64,000 bases of DNA from Hysterium pulicare CBS 123377 (lineage: Eukaryota > Ascomycota > Dothideomycetes > Hysteriales > Hysteriaceae): assembly GCA_000467715.1 (NCBI GenBank), contig AJFK01000394.1, positions 1-64,000 on the forward strand, read 5' to 3'. Each line of letters begins with the position of its first letter. Position 1 is the first letter of the stretch. A model generated the notes under the pieces. The model did not search any database and was not told the DNA's origin. It saw only the letters and a program-made list of their open reading frames with translations. Both the position numbers and the translations under genes were made by a program. Positions 1 to 12,677 of this stretch are shown one piece after another.

Positions 1-472
1 CAACGGACGAATCAGAAGAGGCCTCGTATTTAGTGCTCGCGTTTATATATGATCTCAGCAAATGCTAGACTCGAAGAAGCCAACCCGGCTTTTGAGGCTG
101 AGCCGAAGTTGAACCGGACGCGTCTTGCTGGCAGGTTGGAGACTACCACGCCAACCAGATGGGAAAGTCGAGTCAGGTGGAAGCATGAGACTTCATCTAA
201 TAATGCGAGAAGATAAAAGGAAGATCAACTCTTGAGTATGATGAAAGACGTGTTTTCAGGTTCGGAAGTAACAGCCTAATCCAATCAAGTCCTGTACACC
301 TTTTGGCCCCCACGATGCAACGATGCACAAGGCTGGAGGTTTTCAGCTCAGCTCCCTGCCACCCCATATTCTTACCTCTACATGCCCTCCATTCGTTAAG
401 ATGCGACCTCGTAGCTCTGTTTCGCGCATTTCAGATTCTAGTTCTACGTTAGCTGATGGGTACTGATCGATA
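1..472. other. Intergenic, 5' of the CorA-like gene
   Basis: No open frame of convincing coding character, no RNA gene and no repeat was seen. It precedes the ATG at 473 and presumably holds its promoter. Confidence 0.5.
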
Positions 473-3331
473 ATGGCGACGCCTGGCCCATCCAAGGGAC
501 TACTAAAGTCATCCAAGGGGCATCCACTAGAGTCACATGGGACAGCCGGACTCAGCCAAAGCAATCGCAATACGTCTGTGGAATCGGAGTTACACAGAAT
601 CCGCACCAGTGCCAGCAGAGTCGACAAAGCGCGACACCGGTTGACCCAACGTAAAGTCGACGCTGCCAACATCTGGCCCTCGGGGCCTCCAGAACCTTTC
701 GTGTCAATCGTACCAATCAAGGAAAGCTGGGAAGAGATATGGCAGATCATTTCCGCCAAGAAGGCCCATCATTATACCGAGTTTATCAGAGTTTACTGCG
801 CCTTTGCTCGACCTCCAACACTTGATAATGTCATGACATGGCGCAGATCGTGGTCATCCTGGAGCTACGAAGGCGCCTACCCCTGTTTCTCACAATTCTT
901 AAAGCGCGCGGATAGAGACGTCCTCTCTCGATGTAGTATTTTCGTTGAGGATTTTGATATCCCAAAGAAAATAACGGAAAGATACCTCTTTCGAGATTCT
1001 GCTTTAGATCGAAATCATGATGAGCTTTGGGAGTCCATCAAGCAGCGACCGATTTGGGACAAATCAGATAAGCAGGAGAGCGCAACGCCCACCGTACGTC
1101 TAATGCAAATCATTGACCTTTCTCCGATGGTTTTAGCATGTATACTTGGATCCACACCTAAGTAGGTTCGACCCTGTAGCCTTACCTATCGCGTCATATC
1201 AATAACGCGATTTTAGATTGGACGTTAGCTATATCGCCAATTTCATTGATCGTCATCTAAAATTCTCAAATTGGGGCAAGGTCACCCTATTAACACTTCG
1301 AGACATGGTAAGCGTCTTAGACATTAGCCGCACACTTCTGAAACTAATTCACGTTAGGGATGGAGCTCCTTCACTTTCGAGTACCATTTCTCTTGTTACT
1401 ATGTGTCATCGGAGTACACTGATCCAGAGTACGTTCGAAAAGATCCAAGGTCGTGGAGAAAATCGGCGCCCTTTGGCCGGGAGAAATCCGGCACCATCCG
1501 GCATATTCATGAAGAAACACTCTCATTCTTACTCGTCAACCATCTAGATATAGGCACTTGCTTCCAGCTTGAAGAGGCTTACTGGAAAGACCCCTATGCA
1601 AAGGACCTTGGAGCTCGCTCATTCCGACCATTTGATCCTAGCCAGCCTCACGCTATGCTTTTCCTCTCATGGATAGCTGTCGCCCTTCACCATGTATCAT
1701 GGCGGTGGGAGAGCGCCATCGCGGCTGTTGACTCCGAAATAATGTCACCTGAACAAGTCGTCTTCACTGCCGATCGAGATGTGCTGATGACCGATGATCC
1801 TCAATTCTCTCATGCCAAAACCTACTACTGGGCATTACAATCATACAAACTATTCGAGCAAAAGCTGGTCACTACTATTAACACCTGGAAAGAGTTCCAA
1901 AAGGAGTCTATGAAGAAACTCTGGCATAATAAGCTCGACCGAAAAGAATGGCAGATGAAAGAAAGAAGCATAGATTTAGGCATCAAACAGCTGCAAACCA
2001 AGGTCGAAAGGATTAGGAAACGCATCAATGAGGTTAAGGATCTTCGTGAAGGTCTCGCATCAGCATCTGCACTATTCGATAGTCGAACTGCTGTCCGGCA
2101 AGGAGATAATATTCGGCTGCTTACATATGTGAACTTGTTATTCCTACCACTATCCTTTTGTACGGTAAGCTGTCAACTTTCCCACTTAGTGTATTGCTAC
2201 TTACACGCAAATTAGAGCATCTTCGGCATGCAAATGATGGGAAATAGTTACAGTGTAGTTACTTCATTCGCCATTGCCTTGCCATGCATTACTGTGTTGA
2301 CACTGTTGATTATCATGAACGTTGAAAACATCCTCAACATCTGGCAATCGATAAAGAGCATTGGGGCAAATAGACTTCGCCATCACATGCGACATCACCG
2401 ACGACGCGATTGGAAGCATCGCGCAATTGCTATCGATGAAGATAAAGCAGCTCGGCATACGCCAATTCCGAGAGCACGTCGAACCACCGGTGGCTGGGTC
2501 TATGTCTTCTTTATTTGGGAGACGATATTCGTCGGAATCCCGGCCCATGAAGTACTTCGAGCTCGAGAGCTATATGTTTCCTTTTTAGAAAAGACTGGGC
2601 TAAGGAAATCTTCTATCGAAAGATCATTAGAAAAAGGCCGAGAATTTGATCCTCTCGAATACACACCTAGAAACATCAAGAAACTACTCATCAGGGAGAG
2701 AGCTGGACGACTCCGCGACGAGGACCAAAAACGTGCCCGTCAAAATGGCCGCAACTGGAAAGAGGTAATAACCAAGAGTCTAATGTATTTTCTGAAAGCC
2801 ATCATGCTTTTCATCCGCGCACTGTTACTTCCAGTCTGCGCGGGTACGCTACTCATGGAGTATCTAGCTTTGGTTCTATATCTCAAAGTCACGACACCCG
2901 CAAACTACGACCTTGTCTCAATCCCTGTGTCATCTACCAGTGCTTCCATCCAATCTCCAACATCTTACTGGCTTAGAGCCATGCATACTCTCGGCCTTGA
3001 CGACCTACTGAGCCCAAAGCCGATCGCCTCTCGCCCAGCAACGACCGAAAGTTCGGAAAATGTACGTCCTGGAAAACTTCTCCGTAAAGCAACTACATTC
3101 GCACAAAGCGGTGGGATGGGTAGCAGTGGGGGCATCGAGAACATTATGAAAGAGAAGAAGTCGAATAGTGCAACCACAACGAAAATGAGACGCGCTGGGA
3201 GATTCGGCAAGGGCGGCCTCAACGCAGAGTTAGGACCTGTACAAGAAGCAAATGAGGAGGCTGCCCGGTCAAGTTCTCCTGCACCTCCTTCGAAGAGGTC
3301 TACCGCTGAAACACTGGGTTCCGAGACGTAG
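473..3331 (+). CDS. CorA-like Mg2+ transporter family protein
   Basis: Predicted exons are 473-1093, 1137-1165, 1217-1307, 1358-2164 and 2216-3331, giving 887 residues; all phases agree. The C-terminal half carries the CorA hallmark: a long charged, probably coiled-coil helix (about residues 425-495), then a hydrophobic segment reading YVNLLFLPLSFCT joined across the last intron to SIFGMQ, and a second hydrophobic segment (VVTSFAIALPCITVLTLLII). CorA proteins conduct Mg2+ or related divalent cations as pentamers; the signature after the first membrane helix is normally GMN, and here it is GMQ (about residues 520-522). A further hydrophobic stretch lies near residues 715-745, and the tail is Ser/Lys-rich and probably disordered. 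Membrane location and the CorA fold are well supported, Mg2+ transport is not, given the altered signature. The tiny 29-nt exon 2 is the least certain; an unspliced reading from 1094 also stays open to 1165. Confidence 0.8.
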
Positions 3332-3722
3332 CATTCTGGAAGGTCGGGGACAGAAGTACCTTCTTCCTGAAGATCGAATCTATCGTGGTCTCGTAGTAGC
3401 TATCATAACCGAAACGTCGAAGGATGAATTCGGATTGACACGATATACGTAATACATTCAGAACTGCTGTGCAAGAAGCACTTGTAGGAGAACGGGAGAA
3501 TGGACCAAAACACAAAATTAAATGCATCAGAGAGAAATGTTTGGAATGTGCGCAAGGAACTCAGGTGAATACGGTCTCTAAGTCATGGGTAAAACATTTC
3601 ACCAGCCCAACAGCAAACGAGGCGGGTGCCCGCAACCCTACGATCGGCTTTCACCTTTTCACAACATCACTTACTTGCCTCATTCCTAAGACTATACACA
3701 CCCTGCTGAGCTACTTCCCGAA
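3332..3722. other. Intergenic between the CorA-like and MYND genes
   Basis: Short open frames on both strands lack coding character. It is presumably the CorA-like 3' UTR plus the promoter of the next gene; nothing else was seen. Confidence 0.5.
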
Positions 3723-5718
3723 ATGGCGTCTCAGCATGCATCACTGTTGATTCCCGGTCTTTGCGCGAACATAGATGGATCGCAAGGCTCATCAGTCTCG
3801 CCATGCCAGAAGGCCGTTAAACACACTTGCTCTGGCTGTTTTCTTGTCAAGGTAATTGACTGACTTCAGTCACAACACACTCCCTTTTGACTACGTCTTC
3901 TGACAGTTTCACTTTAGTATTGCAGCAAAGAATGTCAAAATGCCCATTGGAAGAAGCACAAGGCGGACTGCAAGTCGTCGTTGATGCATGAAAACTGGAA
4001 ACCGCAATGGTATCGTGAACGACGTCGGCCGGCTTTCGTCGATTCAGGCGAGCCAAATCTGTTTCCCGCGAACTTATTATCCACATTTGGGTCACACCAG
4101 TACCTTTGGGGTAATATGCCGGCGCTGGATATCCTGAACCTGACCGACAAACGGAACGAGGGATTCGATGACAATCGAGATGTTGCTCTCATGTTCGCTG
4201 GTAAGTTGGGAACCTTTGCTTCGAGTGACTTCTAGAGTTGGAGACCTATGCTGAGCTTTGATCACTGTAGCTTCAGGCGATATGAGAAACGTTGTAAAGT
4301 CAATTGTAGGCCTGCCAGAAACGTTCCAAGGACGATGCGATGTAACGATCAACGATCGGAACATCCATGTTGTGGCACGAAATGCAATTCTGCTGCTTAC
4401 AGCACTGAGCCTCGGTCCTGAAATAGCTGTTCCCTATATGATACACATTTGGTACTCTGCTGTGATTCCAGCAACTATGCTGGGGTCTCTTCAGCAAAAC
4501 ATTCTTCCTCTTGTCGACGATGTCTGCACGAAGATCCAATCGAAATCAGCATCCTCACTACAGGCCAAGACTTGGAGGTTCGGTACAAGAACCTTGCGTT
4601 TAGTCTTACAGAAGGAGCAATGGTTTCAACTGCAAAAGTTCTTTCATGTGCCGGATGACCTTTCCGTTGAACAGGCAAACAGAATCCGCAAAGCTGTGAT
4701 GTTGGCTCCGGGGAGATTGGATTACCGTGAACGAGCCCTTTACAATCAAACTTCCGGCCGGCGCATGTGTATGGCGAGGTTCCGCGAAGATGGTATAATG
4801 TTGCCATTTGCTTCTTCAAGGGAAGAATTTGACACGCCCAATCCGTATGTGTCCAACGTGCTCAATGGGAACATTGTCGTCCACTGATTTGATATAGTAC
4901 ATTCTACCAAATGGGAGGCGTCTGGCCGATGAAAGATGACGCGGACCCGCTTTGTAGTTGGTCTCACTCTGACATCACTGCGCCCGCTCCAACGCCACGG
5001 AATGACGTTTACGGTAGTCTATTCTTCTTCTTACGAAGCCTACTGCTGAAGTTCTGTCGTCGACTGGCAAAGTTCAAGATCAACATACAACTCTTCCAAG
5101 TGGACGCATTGGATCTACCTAGGCTGCTTCAAGAGGGGATGAAGGATGTGTCATTCGACCGCATTGAGGTAAGCTCAACTCACCCGCAGCGTCTCCCATT
5201 CTTACATCAAGCAGGTATCCAACATCACTGACCGGGGCTATCTGGGGCCCGAGAAAACGCTCGCCGCTTTTGGTCCACTTCTGAGACCCAAATCACAGAA
5301 CCCTAAGGCATCACTACTTGCCCTCTTCATAAACGCAGTCGCTGAGGAGGGACGTCGTACCCCTGCAATGGACCTTGCAGCATTGCGAAGCAGTCTACCT
5401 ATGCTACAGGAATACCTGAACATCACGCCGGCGATGCTTGGTACGACCCAGTATCATCCTCAGTTCCTGAGGTCTACAGAGGCAAGTACGATGTGCGGTG
5501 ATTTCGATACTGCATTTTCTTCGTTCGTGCAGAGTACCCGACTACGGATTATCAGCAAACAAAATGGTCTGGTGATGAGAGATTTAGACAAGCATTCCAT
5601 CGTCGCACCATGGCCATTACGCATTCGTCCGGGTGCCACCACTAAAGAGGAATTCGATGTGCTCTCTGCTTCAAATCATTCCGGATGCGAACGCTACGTG
5701 GAGTGGGAGAGAGCTTAA
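3723..5718 (+). CDS. MYND zinc-finger and DUF4470 protein
   Basis: Exons 3723-3851, 3918-4200, 4271-4844, 4898-5168 and 5215-5718 encode 586 residues. Residues about 14-61 form a MYND-type finger: Cys residues around LCANI, VSPCQK and TCSGC, then YCSKECQNAHWKKHKADC, the usual C-terminal half of the motif, split by intron 1. Residues about 80-175 (WGNMPALDILNL ... DVALMFAASGDMRNVVKSI) match the DUF4470 domain that often follows MYND fingers in filamentous ascomycetes. MYND fingers mediate protein-protein contacts; no catalytic function is known for this arrangement. All four introns are 46-70 nt with standard borders. The ATG at 3723 is the first in frame and places the finger at the N-terminus, as usual. 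Biological role unknown. Confidence 0.87.
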
Positions 5719-6526
5719 GGCCGAAGAGTGGAGAGGTGGAGTGGTGGTACCTAGATTGGCATCTTTCTTGGGGTATTTTGTTCCTGATCATACTCGATGG
5801 GGCTTCCATGTGAGAAGGAATATGGAATGGTAGGAAGTGGCGAACCATTACAGTTCAGTTACTATCCTTTCTTCGTGTACGGGACATAAAGTAGGTCATC
5901 AAACCTATGGCGCTTCAGCATGTAGCCTACCAACTAAAAGAATTGATTTGTGCGGACTGCACATCTAAATTGGGGCAGATAGTCGTGCTGGAGATGGTCA
6001 GAGTCACGGAATCTATCGGTAGAGTCTACTGATCACATTTTGCCTCTCCTTCATTGACAAATAAGCATGCTCTACTTTGCTGTAGTCCCTAAAAATCATC
6101 TCCATCCACAGCTGTTTGGGTCGTCGCAAATGGCAGGCGATATTGAACATTCGAGCGGGCGCCATCAAGGACACAACCGTTGATCTACAGTGAGTTCACT
6201 TGCCGCCCGTTTCGTTATAAGAGCTGACAATGCCAATCTGCACCCTTACTCCCTGAGCGGCCTCCGTAAGCTGAAGGCGGCGCGAGACCATCTTGTATAA
6301 TTGATGCGCTTATCTTTCAATTTTCAAGGGGGCATTATCCCCACCAATCTGAAAGAAAAGCTAGATTAGCCAAATTAATCTTACATAAGCAGCATTGTGG
6401 CCCCCAACCCAAGTCCTCAAGTTTAACAGGTAGGCAGGTATTCTAGTTGGCTCTTCAAAGCGTAAGTTGCAACTTGATGTTTACTTCCACCGAGAAATCC
6501 ACCCAACGGGCCACACTCATCCTCAA
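5719..6526. other. Intergenic stretch
   Basis: Nothing recognised on either strand: no gene-like frame, RNA gene or repeat. Confidence 0.5.
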
Positions 6527-9071
6527 ATGAGCGAAATTCTCGCACAGGGTCAAGTTCTCCTAGGAACTTGGACAAACTGGTCACACGGGAAAATCCTTGG
6601 GGCAACAGTTACCTTAACACAACGAAATGGCAACTTGCTTGTGGCTTTCACAGCCCTCTTTGTTGCTTTCGTTGGGACTAGTCTTTTCAGGATCGGATGC
6701 TTCGTTTTCCACCAAACATACTCATCTAAGGCTGCTCGGGATGGATTATACCACCAGAGACAAGTCATCTTACGTAATTCGGCGGATGGTACACACACCC
6801 TCTGGGATTTCATCCAACTCATCTGGTTTTGGCGGAGTCAGCGTTCATTCCAGCGAATGCTTCCTCTGACGGCATATACTATACTCATAACCTCTACCTT
6901 TGCGGTAGCCGGCGTCTTCTCTTCTAGAATTGCCTCCTTAACCGGTGACGAAGTTTTAATTTCGAGTCCATACTGTGGCTTTCAAAATCTTCCGAAAAAC
7001 ACCACGACTCAAAGTTACTATGATATATTTTACCCGTTCGGTTTCCAACGGATGAATACCTTCTTAAACTACGCCCAAAACTGTTACTCCGAAGGCTCAG
7101 GTCTGAACCAGAAATGCGCCACTTTCGTCAGAACACACCTTCCCAGTGCAATCGAGCGGGATGCAAGCTGTCCCTTCAGGGAGGACATTTGTCGCACCAA
7201 AGACAGTGGTATCAGGATTGATAGCGACTTTTTGGACAGCCACTTCGACCTTGGCTTCAATGGCCCCGAATCAATGCGTCTTCATTTTCGTCAGGTCCTC
7301 CACTGTAGCCCACTAGTACTATCCGACAAGTATCAGGACACGTACAACTACTCGGGCGCTGATTTGATGTTACCTTATCAAAAGTACTTCTATGGTCCTT
7401 CACTCAACGGAGCCGGGGAAGTGAGGAGCAACTGGACATACCTACATCAACGGACCTTTAGCGATCAAATTAACTTTGAGAATGGTGAAAGTGAGACTCC
7501 TGCTTATGGTCTACAGTAAGTGAAACAGCAATATGTTTGCTATTGTGGATATTAAAACGTTTTTAGATCAAGGATAGCCTTCACGTTCAATGGCTCATTT
7601 TCACTCCAAAACTCAACTTTCCGTCCTATAGAGGCTCTCCAACGCGAAGACGCCGACGTCATGATAGTATTCCTGTCAGCGAACAAGGTTATTTTCACCG
7701 AAGAAGTCGATGACTATTGGTACTCTGCACACCGTCCTCAAGGAAAGTACACGAAAGGGAACTACACTTCTGTTCCAATATACATGGCAGATAACGCTGC
7801 CTCGCCTCTAGCCTGCACTATACAATATCAAGTTTGCATACCCACACTCCCGGAATCTAGGCGATGCTCACCACTTGGCGGTATCTTTGATATCCTTTCA
7901 GCGTTTGAAGATGAAGATGAAACAACACGCAATATGGCACAATGGATCATCCTCTCATCTTTAACTGCGTATACCATACAAGTCCCAATCAGTCTACTCG
8001 GTGCCCAATCCTTGATGTCAAAATATAGCTTGGGCGCAGGTCGCCAGGGCCCCCTCCCAAACAATCAATGGGAACTGGACGTCCAGAGATGGTTCAATAT
8101 ATCCTTGGCCGCCTTGCAGGGCGCTGCGGTAGATACTGCTACAGGACCCGCGGATCCAAATATGCATCAATTCTATCAGCCTCCCACAGACGCGCAGGGA
8201 GAGTACTTTTGCAGAAACCAGGTGAGTTTTATTTCTTAATGCCCGGCTTACCCCCACACCCTCTATGTAATGTTACCGTCAACGAAGAGGATTGGCGAGA
8301 GGTTTGGTGTGATCCACCACAATGATCCACGGCTTTTCAAGAAACTGCCATCAGTGATGTGCAGCTAAAGGCCCACTGTGGAAACAAGAGCGCTGAAAAT
8401 TCTAACCACTGGTCTGAAAAGCAGCCATCAACAGCTACCACGCGTGGCGCACTGCTTATTTCGAGAGCATGATGCATCTCACCTTATCATCTTGTGTGCG
8501 CTCAACCGAGAAATTCTTTTCTAAAAGCTCACTATATGCATCAAGCTGATTTCCCTCGCAGAAAATCCGAAGCACGGCGTACGCGAACTTCTCGATTTTC
8601 GGACTCTCTTTCACCTTTGTCGTTGGCGCGCTCATAATTCTGATCAACTACACCGCTGAGTGGACTGTATCTTGGTACCAGAAACGTCGCCATTTAGACA
8701 GGTATGCGATGTCCGAGTGGAACACGAACAGCACCATGCAACTGCAGCGTCTTGCACACGAGGAAGTCGGCTTCGGCACCTGGTCCAATTGCGACGGCGA
8801 AGTGCCAGTTACCAAAAATGAAGATCTTCTTGCTACTCTTGACTTGGCTGATCCGAAACATCCAAGGCTCGCTGCTCGGTTGGAAACACGAGAGAAAATG
8901 GATGACTCGCGGTATACTGCAACGCCGCCTGTATCAGGTGATTCGAAGAACAGCATCGACCCAGGGCAGGATCGAGCAAAAAGAGATAACGAAACCTATT
9001 CTGGTACATGTAACAATAAGGAATTTAAGAGTCAAGTTCAGAATACGGCGCAGGCCCAGGATTCAGCATGA
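6527..9071 (+). CDS. Uncharacterised fungal membrane protein with a large Cys-containing ectodomain
   Basis: Exons 6527-7515, 7567-8221 and 8562-9071 encode 717 residues. I chose the ATG at 6527 because family members begin shortly before the conserved WTNWS(H/R)G segment; the frame is open further upstream. Likely membrane helices lie near residues 37-57, 111-132 and 558-580. Between the second and third is a region of about 420 residues rich in Cys and N-glycosylation sequons (for example NTT, NWT, NGS, NST), as expected of an extracellular or lumenal domain. A polar, probably cytosolic, tail of about 135 residues follows. I recognise this as a widespread Pezizomycotina family of unknown function. 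The second intron (8222-8561) is 340 nt, several times longer than the others here, but splicing joins RNQ to KIRSTAYANF, which is what the family shows. Confidence 0.78.
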
Positions 9072-9567
9072 GTATTCTTCATCTCTCATTTGTCTCCCAG
9101 AGATGGTTTTCCAGATGTAATGACTGCTCTCTACCTATATAAAAAAAGATAGGCTTTACGACTTGAAGATGCAGCTGAAAAATTTGGCCTTCCGATTGCA
9201 TGATATCTGTAAGGAGGGGGATTTCGGTACACATTTGACCAAATTACGGGTATAGTATGAGAGTGAAGTTATAGCTAATTTCCTTGTCACAACATAGACA
9301 CGAGTAGCGGGTTGAGTGAGCTCAGTTTTATAGCCGAAGGACTACCAAGAATTGAAAGCGTTACCCTGCGAGCGGATCTCTCAGATCTTCGCAACATTGT
9401 ATGATGCATCTAAAGGACTCGACTATTAATCATCTTCATTAATTAGTATCAACTACGTTGTAGTCTAGACGTTCCCACAGAATTTAGAAATGCGTAAGTC
9501 GTATCACGCCAGGTTTCTTAGCTAATGTTGTTCCGAATCGATCCACGCGGCCCAACCCCTCCTACAT
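9072..9567. other. Intergenic between convergent genes
   Basis: The 3' ends of the membrane-protein gene and the P450 gene face each other here. No further feature was recognised. Confidence 0.5.
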
Positions 9568-11371
9568 TTAGTTTGCCTTGACAATTTGGCATTTAAGTCG
9601 GATCTTATCTGGGTCTTTCATCCTCAAGAGAAGTTGGAAATCGCAGTCCTCCAGTACTTTCCGCACACGTTCAGCTATCATTTGAGTCGTTTCCGAGCCA
9701 TTCGAAACGACCGTCACACGGTTATTTCGCAGAATATAACACAGCACAGCGACAAACTCGACCTGCGAGAACCTGACACCCAGGCAGATTTGTGGACCAT
9801 CAGACCAAGGGTAGTATGTACCGCGGGGAGGCGTGAAGAGCGATTCGTTGGCAATGCCGCTGTCTGAACCATCAGATACAATCCATCGGGATGGCTTCCA
9901 CGCCATCGGGTCTGGCCAGTATTGCGGATGCGTGTGACTCGATAGGACGCTGGGGCTGATACCAGTTTGAGGCGGAATCACAATCACACGCTCACCTACT
10001 TGAAGTCTTTGTGGGTGTTCGTTGGTCCATTTGGGAAGCGATAAAATGGGTGGATGTAATCGGAGCGTCTCGAGCTGCATTGTTACTAGTTAGTTCTGCC
10101 ACTATTGATAGCTTATTCAACTTACTAATACCGCGCGGCATCTTTTCAGTTGCGGGAAGAGCACATTATAGTCCCAGGCATCAGAAGCTACCCCCTTGGT
10201 CACCTCGCATACCTCTTCAGCTACCCAGTCCTGGATTTCTGGATATGAAGCAAGATAAAGCATGCTAAATGCCAGCGTATTGGCTGTGGTGTCATGCCCT
10301 GCGAAATTAATGACGAAGATGTTACCGAATATTTCATTGATGGAGAGGCCTCTCGGTCCTGTCGTATTTCCCTCCTCCCTTTCATGTGCGTCTAAAGCTC
10401 TTACAAAAGATGTCATCAAACTTCCACTTCCCTTCTCTCCTCTATTCATTGACGCCGTTTCTTCATCCAACATTCGTACCATATACGTTTTAAAGTTGGC
10501 TGCGGCTTTACCAATCTGGCGCATTTTCGCTGGCAACCAAGAGTATACGAGATGGCGGTGGGGGATTAGCATAATTAATATCGCGTTGTCCAGAACAATT
10601 TGTAAGGCATCCCGGTATGAGAACATTCCCTCCGTTGAGGCTGTAGGCTCTTGAGTTGAAGTTGAGCTTTGAAATCCAAACGAGCGGCGGAAGCCAATTG
10701 CGGCCATGATGTTTAAAGACAGAATTCGAGTATCTTTGGCAACGCTTGGAATTCCGTCCTCGAGTTTCCGGCTGCTTGTCCACGACTCAATCATTCCCCG
10801 CGCCTGGCGAAGAGACTCATTCCAAACAAACGACATGACATTTTCATTGAATGGGGCCGCGAGTACCTTTCGATGCCTTGCCCAATTTGCTTGGTCTGCG
10901 GTAGGAATGCATGGGCCGTAGACTTCTAGTAGTTCTACAAGGGATAAGTTTCCACCATATGGCTTAGATTTTGCTCTACTCACTGTACATTTTGCTCGGT
11001 CTGATGAAATCGCTCCGCCGAGAGAAAATATCATGAACTGCTTCCGGATCACAAATCTGAATATGGATGTCGCAGGGCGTGACGAGCGCGTATATTGGTC
11101 CATATCGGAGGTGCGATTCTGCTTTGTCCTTGAAATACCATCCTCGCCGAGCATAGTGGACGAAAGTAGGTAGAGGAGTCCATGTTGGTAGTCGGTCTAG
11201 GATCTTCCATACATGCGACTCAAAGACTTGGAAAAGAATATTCAAAGGGTCGATGGGAAGCCGGATAAGAGGTATACCCATGGAACAAGCCCGGCGGTAA
11301 TTGATCTCCATGGCTATGAGACTCCATGTGAGATACGAAGCCAAAAAGGCAACGATTAGTTCGAGAAGCAT
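9568..11371 (-). CDS. Cytochrome P450 monooxygenase
   Basis: Minus-strand exons 11371-10984, 10934-10126 and 10074-9568 encode 567 residues. An N-terminal hydrophobic anchor (MLLELIVAFLASYLTWSLIA) indicates ER membrane attachment. The core P450 motifs are present: I-helix AGHDTT at about 341-346 (oxygen activation), ETLR (ExxR) at 401-404, and the haem loop PWSDGPQICLG with the thiolate Cys at about 496. The PWSxGP form in place of FxxG is common in one group of fungal P450s. Length is normal to slightly long. Intron 2 falls just before the ExxR helix. There is no biosynthetic core gene next to it, so the substrate cannot be inferred. Nothing suggests loss of function. Confidence 0.92.
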
Positions 11372-12572
11372 TTTCGAACAGAGCTTCGATCGAGAGGTGA
11401 GATAAATCTGAAAGAAAATGGGAAAAGAGCTACAATGCTTGGCGTTGGGAGGATGCTGGAGGCCTGAACAGCTAACGAGAATAGGGGGAGCAGGCAACTG
11501 TAGGCCACTGGCCGAAAGAACAACAAGACCCCCTGGACAGGCAATATGCAAATGCGGCGAGGATGCATGGAGGAGGCGTCGTGGGCATTTGGCGAAATGC
11601 AGACCAGTAAGATCTACCCGCCCGGATGTGCCACAAACACCCCTTCTTCGACGCCGTACATATACATGACGGCTCAGTTAATCCAACCCCAAAAGTATCT
11701 CTGCAGACATATCACTCTACTACCTCAGAACGTTTTGCCTAATCTAATAGCGGATCTAAGCTGTGGCGCTCAGCTATGCTGGCATGTATAAATTTCCTGT
11801 GCTGGCATGACCCTATTCTGGTGAGGCGATTTGCGATGAAATCCTCTCCCAGCTGCAGAAATCTAATCACCCTGAGAATATAGACGTAGAAAAGAGGATC
11901 GATCGAAGTCTTCTTGACAAATGCCACGTTTTGCGATCTACCTTCAACGAGATTTTCCGAGTTTGTTCGACCGGATGTACGATCAGGAAAGTCATGGAAC
12001 CAACACTGATTGAGGACAAGAGGACCTCAAGTCCATATTCCAAAACCTCTATACCGCATCCATCACATCCGGACATCCATATCTTACATCCTCCTTATCC
12101 TCCTTTACCGCAATTACCGGGAGCCAGAGGGTTGGCGCTTTTGCTGCAGGAATATTGGGGTTAGTTTTGGGAGCTATTACTTGATTTGAGATGGATTGAA
12201 TAGGAGTTGCGGGCGGAGATGCGGTAACTTCGAATGCGTGATTAGTTTGATATATATAGTAATATTGACGCACGTGATTAACTCTTGGGGTTATCAAGTA
12301 GAGGCCGGAGTAAAGGCCATTACCCGTATTTCATCTTTTCACCGGGTAAGACTAAAGCCCTCCCGTTAAAGTCTAACGTGTGGAACGTGGGAAATGTTGA
12401 CTCACACATCCAACCCACGAATCACGGGATTCACACTGTGACTCAATGCTACGATCCCCTTTCTCCTCTCCTTCCATTCTTGTACACCGCTCCAGAACTT
12501 ACGCTCTCAACGAAAACTCAGCAGGAATATCCACAATATATACAAAACCTGTCTACAAATCGGTTAATTAAA
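11372..12572. other. Intergenic between the P450 and tRNA-Tyr genes
   Basis: About 1.2 kb including the P450 promoter side. Short open frames on both strands look random. No repeat or mobile element was recognised. Confidence 0.5.
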
Positions 12573-12662
12573 CTCCGCTTGGTGTAGTTGGTAGCACGTC
12601 TGGCTGTAATTGTGTAAGATTAGAAAACCAGAAGGTCCTGCATTCGAATTGCAGAGCGGAGA
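12573..12662 (+). tRNA. tRNA-Tyr(GTA) with a 17-nt intron
   Basis: The sequence folds as a complete tRNA. Acceptor arms CTCCGCT (12573-12579) and AGCGGAG (12655-12661) pair in all seven positions, with A73 at 12662. The D-stem GTGT/GCAC, the anticodon stem TCTGG/CCAGA (12599-12603, 12628-12632) and the T-stem CTGCA/TGCAG with loop TTCGAAT are all present. The anticodon GTA is at 12606-12608. A 17-nt intron (12610-12626) sits one base 3' of the anticodon, the canonical nuclear tRNA intron position, so the mature tRNA is 73 nt before CCA addition. The C1:G72 pair and A73 are the known eukaryotic tyrosyl identity elements, which supports the Tyr call. Confidence 0.93.
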
Positions 12663-12670
12663 CATCACCG

Positions 12671-12677
12671 TTTTTTT
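12671..12677 (+). terminator. RNA polymerase III terminator of tRNA-Tyr
   Basis: A run of seven T residues starts 8 bp after the tRNA 3' end, the standard Pol III termination signal. Confidence 0.88.

Noticed and set aside
12574-12660. tRNA read with acceptor TCCGCTT/GAGCGGA, suggesting a T1:A72 tRNA of Gln/Glu style
   Set aside because: Shifting the acceptor by one base gives seven perfect pairs, T8 and a proper D-stem, with C1:G72 as required for tRNA-Tyr.
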